This document shows, piece by piece, positions 1 through 6,774 of a DNA stretch of 34,895 nucleotides. The notes beneath the pieces are model-generated. The model was given only the letters and a program-made list of their open reading frames with translations. It was not told where the DNA came from and made no database searches. Positions within the stretch are counted from its first letter, which is position 1. Every line of letters starts with the position of its first letter. A program made the position numbers and the translations under genes. The DNA comes from an uncultured Actinomycetes bacterium (GTDB lineage Bacteria; Actinomycetota; Thermoleophilia; Gaiellales; Gaiellaceae): contig CAIWTI010000138.1 in NCBI GenBank assembly GCA_903915545.1, forward strand, positions 1 to 34,895, read 5' to 3'.

Positions 1-561
1 GCCGTACACACGATCACGCGCGAGAACACCGGTGCGAATATCGGCTACCGCCTGCCGATCGTCCACTGGGAGTTCATCCCGGATTGGGATGGCCTCGACG
101 TCAAGTGCGTCCCCAAGGGATCGGGTTCCGAGAACATGAGCTTCCTGAAGATGTGCATTCCCGCCGATGGCGTGAAGGGCATCAAGCAGTTCGTACTCGA
201 ATCGATCGTCGGTGCCGGCGGCAAGCCGTGCCCGCCAGGGATCGTCGGCGTCGGGATCGGCGGCTCGGCAGACTACGCGATGCATCTTGCGAAGGAAGCA
301 ATCATGCGGCCGATCGGCACGCGCAACGGCGATCCGCTCGTCGCGCAGCTTGAGGACGAGCTCTACGGTCTGCTCAACGAAACCGGTATCGGGCCAATGG
401 GGCTCGGGGGCGATGTCACCGTCCTGCAGTGCCACATCGAGCATGCCGACACCCACATGACGCTCAACCCTGTTGCCGTCAACTACCAGTGCTGGGCCGC
501 ACGTCGTGCGAGCGCCCACATTGGCCCTGACGGCTCCATCGACTACGACCGGGAGTTCTAG
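1..561 (+). CDS. Class I fumarase-type hydro-lyase, alpha subunit (5' partial)
   Basis: This is the C-terminal 186 residues of the Fe-S hydro-lyase alpha subunit (fumarate hydratase class I / L-tartrate dehydratase alpha family). The frame is open from base 1, so the start lies outside the window; the track's ATG at 136 is internal. Two conserved cysteine segments expected to bind the [4Fe-4S] cluster are visible, DVKCVPKGSGSENMS and GGKPCPPGIVGVGIGG. The family hydrates or dehydrates malate-like 2-hydroxy acids in the cytosol as an alpha/beta pair. The beta gene follows after 2 nt, then comA overlaps it. This context leaves the substrate open: ordinary fumarate/malate, or the malate analogue 3-sulfolactate. 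The family call is firm; the substrate is not. Confidence 0.9.
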   Translation, partial: AVHTITRENTGANIGYRLPIVHWEFIPDWDGLDVKCVPKGSGSENMSFLKMCIPADGVKGIKQFVLESIVGAGGKPCPPGIVGVGIGGSADYAMHLAKEAIMRPIGTRNGDPLVAQLEDELYGLLNETGIGPMGLGGDVTVLQCHIEHADTHMTLNPVAVNYQCWAARRASAHIGPDGSIDYDREF

Positions 562-563
562 AG

Positions 564-1151
564 ATGGCATCGCATACCGTCACGTTCCCGATCACCGATC
601 CGCAGGAGATCCTCAAGCTGCGCGCGGGCGACGAGGTCACCGTCCAGGGCCACATCATCGGCATCCGCGACCGGACGCAGATCCGCATCTTCGACCAGGG
701 TGTTCCTCCGCCGATGGATCTCTCGGGGGCGTTCCTGCTGCACACCGCACCGAACGTCCGCAAGCTCGGCCCGGGCAAGTACGAGAAGATCTGCATCGGC
801 ACCACAACGAGCGCACGCATGGTGCGGTTCACCGAGGGCCTCGGTGCGCAGTACGGCGTTCGTGCGATCTGCGGCAAGGGTGGCTTCCCCGATGAGGCGA
901 TCGAGCCAATGCAACGGCTCGGGATGGTCTACTTCGCGATCGTTGGCGGCGCGGCCGCACTCGAGACGACCCAGATCGAAGAGATCGAGGAGGTGCTGTG
1001 GGAGGAGCTGATGCCCGAGTGCCTCTGGAAGTTCCGCGTCAAGGACTTCGGCCCACTGACGGTTGGCATCGACGCGCACGGCAACTCGCTCTACCACGAC
1101 GTGCAGGCCGCGGCTCAGGAAAAGCTGAAGGAGCTCTATGCCCGTCTATAG
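564..1151 (+). CDS. Class I fumarase-type hydro-lyase, beta subunit
   Basis: A 195-residue protein of the Fumarase_C (beta) family, complete and of the usual length for a separate beta subunit. The family signature appears as GTTTSARM, followed by GKGG and a C-terminal DFGPLTVGIDAHGNSLY segment. It pairs with the alpha subunit immediately upstream to form the active Fe-S dehydratase. The ATG at 564 lies 2 nt after the alpha stop, so the two are translationally coupled. Its last 14 bases overlap the start of comA, which makes a three-gene unit almost certain. The protein could be the TCA-cycle fumarase. Its coupling to phosphosulfolactate synthase and sulfate-reduction genes suggests a sulfonate substrate, but this is inference only. 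Confidence 0.9.
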   Translation: MASHTVTFPITDPQEILKLRAGDEVTVQGHIIGIRDRTQIRIFDQGVPPPMDLSGAFLLHTAPNVRKLGPGKYEKICIGTTTSARMVRFTEGLGAQYGVRAICGKGGFPDEAIEPMQRLGMVYFAIVGGAAALETTQIEEIEEVLWEELMPECLWKFRVKDFGPLTVGIDAHGNSLYHDVQAAAQEKLKELYARL

Positions 1152-1911
1152 CGCCGCCGCGAGCCACGGCTTTGATCTGGGCATCACGCGCGCAGGTGGC
1201 CTGACCCACGTCATCGACAAGGGTCTCGGGCCCCGCGGCTGGGCTGACGTGCTCGAAACGAGTGGGCCGTACATCGACATCGTCAAGTTCGGCTGGGGCA
1301 CCTCGTACGTCACGCCAAACCTGAAGGCCAAGATAGACGTGCTCAAGGAGAAGCGCATCGTGATCGGCGGCACGTTCTTTGAGGTCGTCTACGCGATGAA
1401 TCGCCTCGACGACTACAAGCGCTGGCTCTCGAGCCTTGGCCTGACGCACGTCGAGATCTCCGACGGCACGATCGACATTCCCCGCGAGCGCAAGCTTGAG
1501 CTGATCGCCGATTTCGCCCGGGATTTCACGGTGCTCTCTGAGGTCGGCTCAAAGGACGCAGCCGTTGAGTTTGAGACGCACGAGTGGGTGCAGTGGATCA
1601 AGGAAGAGAAGGCTGCTGGTGCTTGGAAGGTGATCACCGAGTCGCGCGAAGGCGGCACCGCTGGACTGTTCCAGTCGTCGGGCGAGATGCGCACGGGACT
1701 TGTCGGCGAGATCGCCAACGAGATCGACTTTCGCGACCTCGTCTGGGAGGCGCCGACCAAGGCGAGCCAGGTCTGGTTCATCAAGCAGTTCGGGCCCGAG
1801 GTCAACCTCGGCAACATCCCGCCCGACGAGGTCATCCCGCTCGAAACGCTCCGGCTGGGGCTTCGCGGCGACACGTTGAAGGAGGTGCTCCTTGGCAGCA
1901 ACGCTTCCTGA
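1138..1911 (+). CDS. comA: Phosphosulfolactate synthase (ComA family)
   Basis: A 257-residue TIM-barrel protein of the ComA family. Known members add sulfite to phosphoenolpyruvate to give (2R)-2-O-phospho-3-sulfolactate, the first step of PEP-dependent coenzyme M synthesis and of bacterial sulfolactate synthesis. Family motifs are KFGWGTS (about residue 44), the GGTFFE strand, VEISDGTI, and near the C-terminus LVWEAPTKASQVWFI, GPEVNLGNI and ETLRLGLRGDTL. The ATG at 1138 has an AAGGAG box 5 nt upstream and overlaps the fumarase beta stop by 14 nt. The cysH start in turn overlaps this gene's end by 20 nt. Neighbouring genes supply sulfite (cysH, cysD, cysN). No comB, comC, comD or comE homologue is in the window, so the final product is not known. 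Confidence 0.92.
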   Translation: MPVYSAAASHGFDLGITRAGGLTHVIDKGLGPRGWADVLETSGPYIDIVKFGWGTSYVTPNLKAKIDVLKEKRIVIGGTFFEVVYAMNRLDDYKRWLSSLGLTHVEISDGTIDIPRERKLELIADFARDFTVLSEVGSKDAAVEFETHEWVQWIKEEKAAGAWKVITESREGGTAGLFQSSGEMRTGLVGEIANEIDFRDLVWEAPTKASQVWFIKQFGPEVNLGNIPPDEVIPLETLRLGLRGDTLKEVLLGSNAS

Positions 1912-2575
1912 GCGCGACTGGGAGACAGCGTCGGCTGAAGAGATCGTCGCGGCGTTCCTCGAGACGTTTCCCGGCCAGGTTTCGCTTGCCTGCTCGTTCC
2001 AGAAGGAAGAGGCAGTTTTGCTCGACATGCTCCTTACGCTCGAACCAAAGGCTCGCGTGTTCGCGCTCGATACCCATCTGCTCTTCCCCGAGACCTACGC
2101 CGTGTGGCGTGAGGTCGAGCAGCGGTACAAGACAAAGATTGAGGTGTACGAGGGCCCGTCGCTCGGCCGCCAGATCGCGACCCACGGTGACGCACTTTGG
2201 GCATCGAACCCAACGCTCTGCTGCGCGATTCGTAAGGTGGAGCCACTCGGCCGCGCGCTCGCCGATCTCGACGGATGGATCACCGGCCTGCGCCGTGACC
2301 AGTCACCGACGCGCGCGAACGCGCCCAAGGTCGGCTGGGATGAGCAGCACGAGCTGTGGAAGGCCAATCCGCTCGCCGACTGGGATGACGCCCGTTGCTG
2401 GGAGTACCTCCGGGCGCGCGAGCTGCCGTACAACGAACTGCACGACAAGGGGTACGCCTCGATCGGCTGTATCCATTGCACGAATCCGGGCGAGGGTCGC
2501 GAGGGCCGCTGGGCTGGCCTCGATAAGACCGAGTGCGGTCTTCACGTCGACGAGCCCGCGGAGGTGACCGCGTGA
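1892..2575 (+). CDS. cysH: Assimilatory APS reductase ([4Fe-4S] type CysH)
   Basis: A 227-residue PAPS/APS reductase family protein that reduces adenylyl sulfate to sulfite and AMP in the cytosol using thioredoxin-type reductant. The cluster cysteines of the APS-specific subgroup are present as CC at 110-111 and CxxC at 193 and 196. The catalytic cysteine lies in ECGLH at 215. This argues for APS rather than PAPS as substrate. The start is TTG at 1892, within the comA 3' end, supported by a very strong AAGGAGGT box 5 nt upstream; the frame gives the expected family length. The stop overlaps the cysC GTG (GTGA). Its sulfite product is the co-substrate of ComA encoded just upstream. Confidence 0.93.
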   Translation: MAATLPERDWETASAEEIVAAFLETFPGQVSLACSFQKEEAVLLDMLLTLEPKARVFALDTHLLFPETYAVWREVEQRYKTKIEVYEGPSLGRQIATHGDALWASNPTLCCAIRKVEPLGRALADLDGWITGLRRDQSPTRANAPKVGWDEQHELWKANPLADWDDARCWEYLRARELPYNELHDKGYASIGCIHCTNPGEGREGRWAGLDKTECGLHVDEPAEVTA

Positions 2576-3123
2576 GCGGATTTGTGTTGTGGTTGACCGG
2601 CCTCTCGGGTGCCGGCAAGTCGACCGTTGCGGGCCTTGTCGCCAGCGAGCTTGAAGCGCGCGGCGTGACCGTCGAGCGGCTTGACGGCGATGTGGTGCGC
2701 GAGCATCTCTCGAAGGGCCTTGGCTTCTCGAAGGAAGATCGCGACCTAAACATCGAGCGCATCGGCTGGGTTGCATCGCGCGTTGCGCGAGCGGGCGGAG
2801 GCGTCGTGGTCTCGGCGATCTCGCCGTACGCGGCCGCTCGACGGAAGGCCCGAGCCCTTGCCGAAGATCACGCGCCGTTCATCGAGGTGTACGTAGCCAC
2901 GTCGATCGAGGAGTGTGCGCGCCGCGATCCGAAGGGTCTCTACGCCAAGGCGTTTGCGGGCGAGATTCCAGAGTTCACTGGCGTGTCCGACCCGTACGAA
3001 GCTCCCGAAAATGCAGAGATCGTCTTGACGACCGAAGGCCGCTCTCCGGAAGAGGCAGCCGCAATCGTCCTTGACTATCTCGTCGCAAACGACCTGCTCG
3101 ACACTGCGGAGGTGACGGCATGA
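2572..3123 (+). CDS. cysC: Adenylylsulfate kinase (APS kinase)
   Basis: A 183-residue P-loop kinase that phosphorylates APS to PAPS with ATP. The Walker A motif GLSGAGKST is at residues 10-18, followed by DGDVVREHL and SAISPY, all typical of CysC. I chose GTG at 2572 because it overlaps the cysH stop (GTGA) and places the P-loop at the normal distance from the N-terminus; the track start at 2533 adds a spurious tail. The gene is separate and not fused to cysN. With an APS-type reductase upstream, PAPS is not needed for reduction. Its likely use is as donor for a sulfotransferase, none of which is encoded in this window. The stop overlaps the cysD ATG. Confidence 0.93.
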   Translation: MSGFVLWLTGLSGAGKSTVAGLVASELEARGVTVERLDGDVVREHLSKGLGFSKEDRDLNIERIGWVASRVARAGGGVVVSAISPYAAARRKARALAEDHAPFIEVYVATSIEECARRDPKGLYAKAFAGEIPEFTGVSDPYEAPENAEIVLTTEGRSPEEAAAIVLDYLVANDLLDTAEVTA

Positions 3124-4040
3124 CCGCCTTGACCCAGCCCCACGTGCTCTCCCATCTGGATGAGCTTGAGGCCGAGGCGATCCACATCATTCGCGAGATC
3201 GCGGCTGAACGTGAGCGTCCCGTCCTTCTGTTCTCCGGTGGTAAAGACTCGATCGTCCTGCTTCGCCTCGCCGAGAAGGCGTTCCATCCCGGCAAGTTCC
3301 CTTTCCCGGTGATGCACGTCGATACGGGGCACAACTTCCCCGAGGTGGTCGAGTACCGCGACCGTCGCGTCGCCGAGCTCGGCGAGCGGCTGATCGTCGC
3401 GAGCGTCCAGGAGTCGATCGACAAGGGACGTGCGGTGGAGCAGACGGGGCCACGCGCCTCGCGCAACCAGTTGCAGACCGTCACGTTGCTCGATGCGATC
3501 CAGGAGCATCAGTTTGACGCCGCGATGGGTGGTGCTCGCCGCGATGAGGAGAAGGCTCGCGCGAAGGAGCGCATCTTCAGCTTCCGCGACGACTTCGGCC
3601 AGTGGAATCCGCGGGCGCAGCGTCCTGAGTTGTGGAACCTCTACAACGCGTGCATCCGGAAGGGCGAGCAGATCCGGGTGTTCCCGATCTCGAACTGGAC
3701 GGAGCTCGACGTGTGGCAGTACGTCGCGCGTGAGAACCTTGAGCTGCCGTCGATCTACTTCTCGCACAAGCGCGAGGTCTTTCGTCGCGACAACATGCTC
3801 TACGCCGTTTCTCCCTATGTGGAGCGGCTTCCTGGCGAAGACCCATTCGAAATCGACGTGCGTTTCCGCACCGTCGGCGACATGACCTGCACCGGTGGGG
3901 TGGAGTCGACGGCCTCGTCGATCGATCAGGTCGTTGCCGAGATCGCAGCAACCCGTATTACCGAGCGTGGCGAGACCCGCGCCGACGACCGTGTTTCCGA
4001 AGCAGCAATGGAGGACCGCAAGCGTGTCGGCTATTTCTGA
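3120..4040 (+). CDS. cysD: Sulfate adenylyltransferase subunit 2
   Basis: A 306-residue small subunit of the heterodimeric ATP sulfurylase, which adenylylates sulfate to APS together with CysN. The PP-loop SGGKDS sits at residues 39-44, followed by MHVDTGHNFPE and GGARRDEEKARAKE, all standard CysD segments. The protein ends with the characteristic RKRVGYF tail. The ATG at 3120 overlaps the cysC stop as ATGA. The cysN start lies inside the last codons of this gene. Length and motifs are those of a complete, ordinary CysD. Confidence 0.96.
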   Translation: MTALTQPHVLSHLDELEAEAIHIIREIAAERERPVLLFSGGKDSIVLLRLAEKAFHPGKFPFPVMHVDTGHNFPEVVEYRDRRVAELGERLIVASVQESIDKGRAVEQTGPRASRNQLQTVTLLDAIQEHQFDAAMGGARRDEEKARAKERIFSFRDDFGQWNPRAQRPELWNLYNACIRKGEQIRVFPISNWTELDVWQYVARENLELPSIYFSHKREVFRRDNMLYAVSPYVERLPGEDPFEIDVRFRTVGDMTCTGGVESTASSIDQVVAEIAATRITERGETRADDRVSEAAMEDRKRVGYF

Positions 4041-5316
4041 TCCGATCTCTGAGGAGATGATGCAGGCGGAGCTCCTGCGCCTCGTAACCGCTGGCTCCGT
4101 CGATGACGGGAAGTCGACCTTGATTGGTCGACTGCTCTACGACACCAAGCAGATCCTCGCTGACCAGATGGAGGCGATCGAGGAGACCTCCCAGCGCCGC
4201 GGTGACGGCTACGTCAACCTCGCGCTCCTCACCGACGGCCTGCGCGCCGAGCGCGAGCAGGGCATCACGATTGACGTCGCGTACCGCTCGTTCGTGACAC
4301 CACGTCGTCGCTTCCAGCTTGCCGACGCTCCGGGTCACGTCCAGTACACGCGCAATATGGTCACCGGTGCCTCGACCGCCCACGTCGCGGTGATCCTCGT
4401 TGATGCACGCAACGGTGTTGTCGAGCAGACGCGTCGCCACAGCTACATCGCTGCGATGCTCGAGATCCCGCACATCGTTGTTGCGGTGAACAAGATGGAT
4501 CTCGTCGACTTCTCGCCGGAGCGGTTTGCCGAGATCGAGGCTGATCTGCGCGAACTCGCCGACGCGCTTGGGCTGCACGACATGCGGGCGATCCCGATGT
4601 CTGCGCTCCGTGGCGACAACGTCGTCGAAGCAGGAGACGGCATGCCGTGGTGGACGGGACCGACGTTGCTTGAGCACCTTGAGACGCTCGATATTTCGGC
4701 GGACAAAAACCTCGAGGACAGACGGTTCCCGGTGCAGTGGGTGATTCGCCCGATGGCGGACGAGTTCCACGATTACCGCGGCTATGCGGGTCAGGTGGCT
4801 GGTGGCGTCTGGCGGCCGGGTGACGACGTCGTCGTGCTTCCGTCGGGTCGCCGTAGCCGGGTCGCAGCGGTTGAAACGCTCGATGGTGAGCTCGAGGCGG
4901 TTGCGGCACCGCTGTCGGTCACGATTCGTCTCGAAGACAACGTCGATGTCGGTCGCGGCGACATGCTCGCCGACCCCGAGCGGCCGCCGATCGTTGCGCG
5001 TGAACTCACGGCCAAGCTCTGCTGGATGAGTGAACGACCGCTTGAAGGTCGGGCAACCCTGGGGATCAAGCACACGACACGAAACGTGCGCGCGATCGTT
5101 GACGAGCTCGTGTCAGTCGTCGACATCACGACGCTCGTCGATCAGCCCGCTCCGAGCCGGCTCGAGCTGAACGACCTCGCCGTCGTGAAGCTTCGCCTTT
5201 CGGAGCCGCTCGCGGTCGATACGTTCAGCCGCAACCGCGCGACCGGCGCGTTCATCCTCATTGACGAGGCGACGAACGAGACGGTCGGTGCCGGAATGAT
5301 CTTGGAGGCCTCGTGA
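4024..5316 (+). CDS. cysN: Sulfate adenylyltransferase subunit 1 (GTPase)
   Basis: A translation-factor-like GTPase of 430 residues that couples GTP hydrolysis to APS formation by CysD. G1 is GSVDDGKS (24-31), G3 is DAPGH (101-105) and G4 is NKMD (156-159); EF-Tu-like beta-barrel domains follow. I start it at GTG 4024 because a GGAGG box lies 9 nt upstream inside cysD, giving a 17-nt overlap. ATG 4057 or 4060 are alternatives. The track start at 3895 is an artefact of an open frame. There is no C-terminal APS-kinase fusion, consistent with the separate cysC. Confidence 0.94.
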   Translation: MSAISDPISEEMMQAELLRLVTAGSVDDGKSTLIGRLLYDTKQILADQMEAIEETSQRRGDGYVNLALLTDGLRAEREQGITIDVAYRSFVTPRRRFQLADAPGHVQYTRNMVTGASTAHVAVILVDARNGVVEQTRRHSYIAAMLEIPHIVVAVNKMDLVDFSPERFAEIEADLRELADALGLHDMRAIPMSALRGDNVVEAGDGMPWWTGPTLLEHLETLDISADKNLEDRRFPVQWVIRPMADEFHDYRGYAGQVAGGVWRPGDDVVVLPSGRRSRVAAVETLDGELEAVAAPLSVTIRLEDNVDVGRGDMLADPERPPIVARELTAKLCWMSERPLEGRATLGIKHTTRNVRAIVDELVSVVDITTLVDQPAPSRLELNDLAVVKLRLSEPLAVDTFSRNRATGAFILIDEATNETVGAGMILEAS

Positions 5317-5801
5317 CCTCGCGGCCACCGATCGCGCATCCGTACCGCGACCTCAACGTGATTGACTCGCGCGCACCGCGCTTCAACCAGACAGTGATCG
5401 GTGTGCTCTCCGTCGTCGCGTTGCTTACCGGTTGGTGGGGGATCCTCGCGATCCTGGCCCTGCAGCTGCTTCTGGGGTTGACGCTTGGTCGCCGATACTG
5501 CATTCCGTGCGCGACCTACTTCCAGCTGATCCAGCCACGGTTCGGCGAGGGCCCGCTTGAAGACTCGCGTCCACCACGCGTCGCCAACATGGTCGGCTTC
5601 GCAGTGCTAACGCTCGCGTCGGTCTGTTATGCGGTCGGCTGGACGACTGCCGGGATTGTGTTTGGGGGGATGGTCGCGGCGCTCGCACTGCTCGCTGCGA
5701 TCACGGGGTTCTGCACCGGCTGTGAGGCGTACAAGCTGAGCTACAGACTCCGCGGGCACCCTTTCGTGTCCTGCCCAATCCCTGGCGCACCGCGCTCGTG
5801 A
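5313..5801 (+). CDS. DUF4395 membrane protein with two CxxC pairs
   Basis: A 162-residue integral membrane protein resembling the DUF4395 family. Hydrophobic segments lie at roughly residues 27-58, 92-112 and 115-135. Two cysteine pairs, CIPC (63-66) and CTGC (134-137), sit at the ends of hydrophobic segments and could be redox-active or bind metal. The GTG start overlaps the cysN stop (GTGA) and has GGAGG 5 nt upstream, so it is the last gene of the sulfur operon. DUF4395 proteins occur near sulfurtransferase or thioredoxin genes in actinobacteria (recollection). A role in handling sulfite or thiols at the membrane is plausible but unproven; no function is assigned. Confidence 0.8.
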   Translation: MTSRPPIAHPYRDLNVIDSRAPRFNQTVIGVLSVVALLTGWWGILAILALQLLLGLTLGRRYCIPCATYFQLIQPRFGEGPLEDSRPPRVANMVGFAVLTLASVCYAVGWTTAGIVFGGMVAALALLAAITGFCTGCEAYKLSYRLRGHPFVSCPIPGAPRS

Positions 5802-5802
5802 G

Positions 5803-5822
5803 GCCCTGATCGCCATCGGGGC
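5803..5822 (+). terminator. Short hairpin after the sulfur operon
   Basis: GCCCTGAT and ATCGGGGC form an 8-bp stem (one G-U wobble) with a CGCC loop directly after the DUF4395 stop codon. There is no T-run behind it, so an intrinsic terminator is only weakly supported. It may simply mark the end of the operon. Confidence 0.3.
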
Positions 5823-5835
5823 ATCCGACCGGACG

Positions 5836-5850
5836 TAGAATCCTCGGGCC
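5836..5850 (+). promoter_or_regulatory. -10 element of a probable leaderless promoter
   Basis: TAGAAT at 5836-5841 lies 9 nt before the GTG at 5851, and no ribosome binding site is visible between them. The spacing would put transcription start at or next to the start codon. No good -35 box is seen. Confidence 0.45.
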
Positions 5851-6774
5851 GTGGCCCGGCTTTCCTCGACTGCGCTGCTCGTTGTTCTCCTTGCCGCCAC
5901 GGCAGGTGCCTTCGCGCTCACCCAGGGTGCGAAGCTCGAGCTCGCCCCGATCTACGACACCTCAGTCGACAAGACCTTCTCGCCGACCTGCCGCTGCGGA
6001 ACGAACGTTGCGCATATCGACTTTCGGCTTCGGAAGACGCAGCGCGTCAGCATTTGGATCGAGCGCAGCGGTCACCGCGTGGCGACCCTCGCGTCGAACA
6101 AGCGCTACCGGGCTGGGCGGGTCGCCGTCGTCTTCCGCGGTCGCAGCGTCGACGGGCTGACGCTTCCCGACGGCACGTACCAACCGGTGGTGCACCTGGG
6201 CGCTGCTCACGACACGATTCGCCTGCCAAACCCGATCGCGCTCGACACGACAGCGCCGGTGATCGCCCCGCTCGCGGTCGCGCCGCCGACGATCTCCCCT
6301 GACGGTGACGTCATCAATCCGGCTGTGTATGTCGGCTACCGGTTGAACGGTGCCGCCCACGCGATCCTGATCGTGGCGGGCCACGGGGTGGTCGAGTTCA
6401 CGCGGTTCCAGCCCGTTCGCGGCCGTCTCGTTTGGTACGGCCGGTTTGGGGCGCGTGTGGCGCATGCGGGGACGTATCGGCTGCTCGTCTCCGCCGAGGA
6501 TCCCGCCGGCAACCGCACCAAGCCCGTTGTGGCCGGTGAGGTTCGAGTCGCCTACGTCACGCTCTCACCAGCCAAGGTCTCTGTGGCGCCAGGCGCGTCA
6601 TTTTCGGTGCGAGCGGTGACCGACGCGAAGTCAGTGGGCTGGCTCTTCGCTGGCGTGCAAGGACGCTTCCCGTCGGGTCGACTCACGTTCGCGGCACCGA
6701 CAACCCCCGGCACGTACACCCTCTACGTGACGGTCGGAACGCACGCAGCCCGCACCGTGGTGACCGTCGGGTGA
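5851..6774 (+). CDS. Secreted Ig/FlgD-like protein
   Basis: A 307-residue exported protein. It starts with a signal-type or membrane-anchor segment (about residues 5-23, ALLVVLLAATAGAFAL). A central region contains a FlgD-Ig-like pattern, LRKTQRVSIWIERSGHRV followed by LPDGTYQPVV, and more beta-rich Ig-like repeats extend to the C-terminus, for example SPAKVSVAPGASFSV. CRC near residue 48 gives a possible disulfide. The GTG start is chosen from the TAGAAT box 9 nt upstream. Its stop overlaps the next gene's GTG, so it is co-expressed with the polymerase/ligase-like protein and the deacetylase. The likely role is at the cell surface; the exact function is unknown. Confidence 0.75.
   Translation: MARLSSTALLVVLLAATAGAFALTQGAKLELAPIYDTSVDKTFSPTCRCGTNVAHIDFRLRKTQRVSIWIERSGHRVATLASNKRYRAGRVAVVFRGRSVDGLTLPDGTYQPVVHLGAAHDTIRLPNPIALDTTAPVIAPLAVAPPTISPDGDVINPAVYVGYRLNGAAHAILIVAGHGVVEFTRFQPVRGRLVWYGRFGARVAHAGTYRLLVSAEDPAGNRTKPVVAGEVRVAYVTLSPAKVSVAPGASFSVRAVTDAKSVGWLFAGVQGRFPSGRLTFAAPTTPGTYTLYVTVGTHAARTVVTVG

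Noticed and set aside
3958-5073. 371-aa - strand ORF opposite cysN
   Set aside because: Antisense of a gene with all GTPase motifs; no start context or known domain.
4024-5316. Bifunctional CysNC fusion
   Set aside because: CysN ends at normal length after the beta-barrel domains, and cysC is a separate upstream gene.
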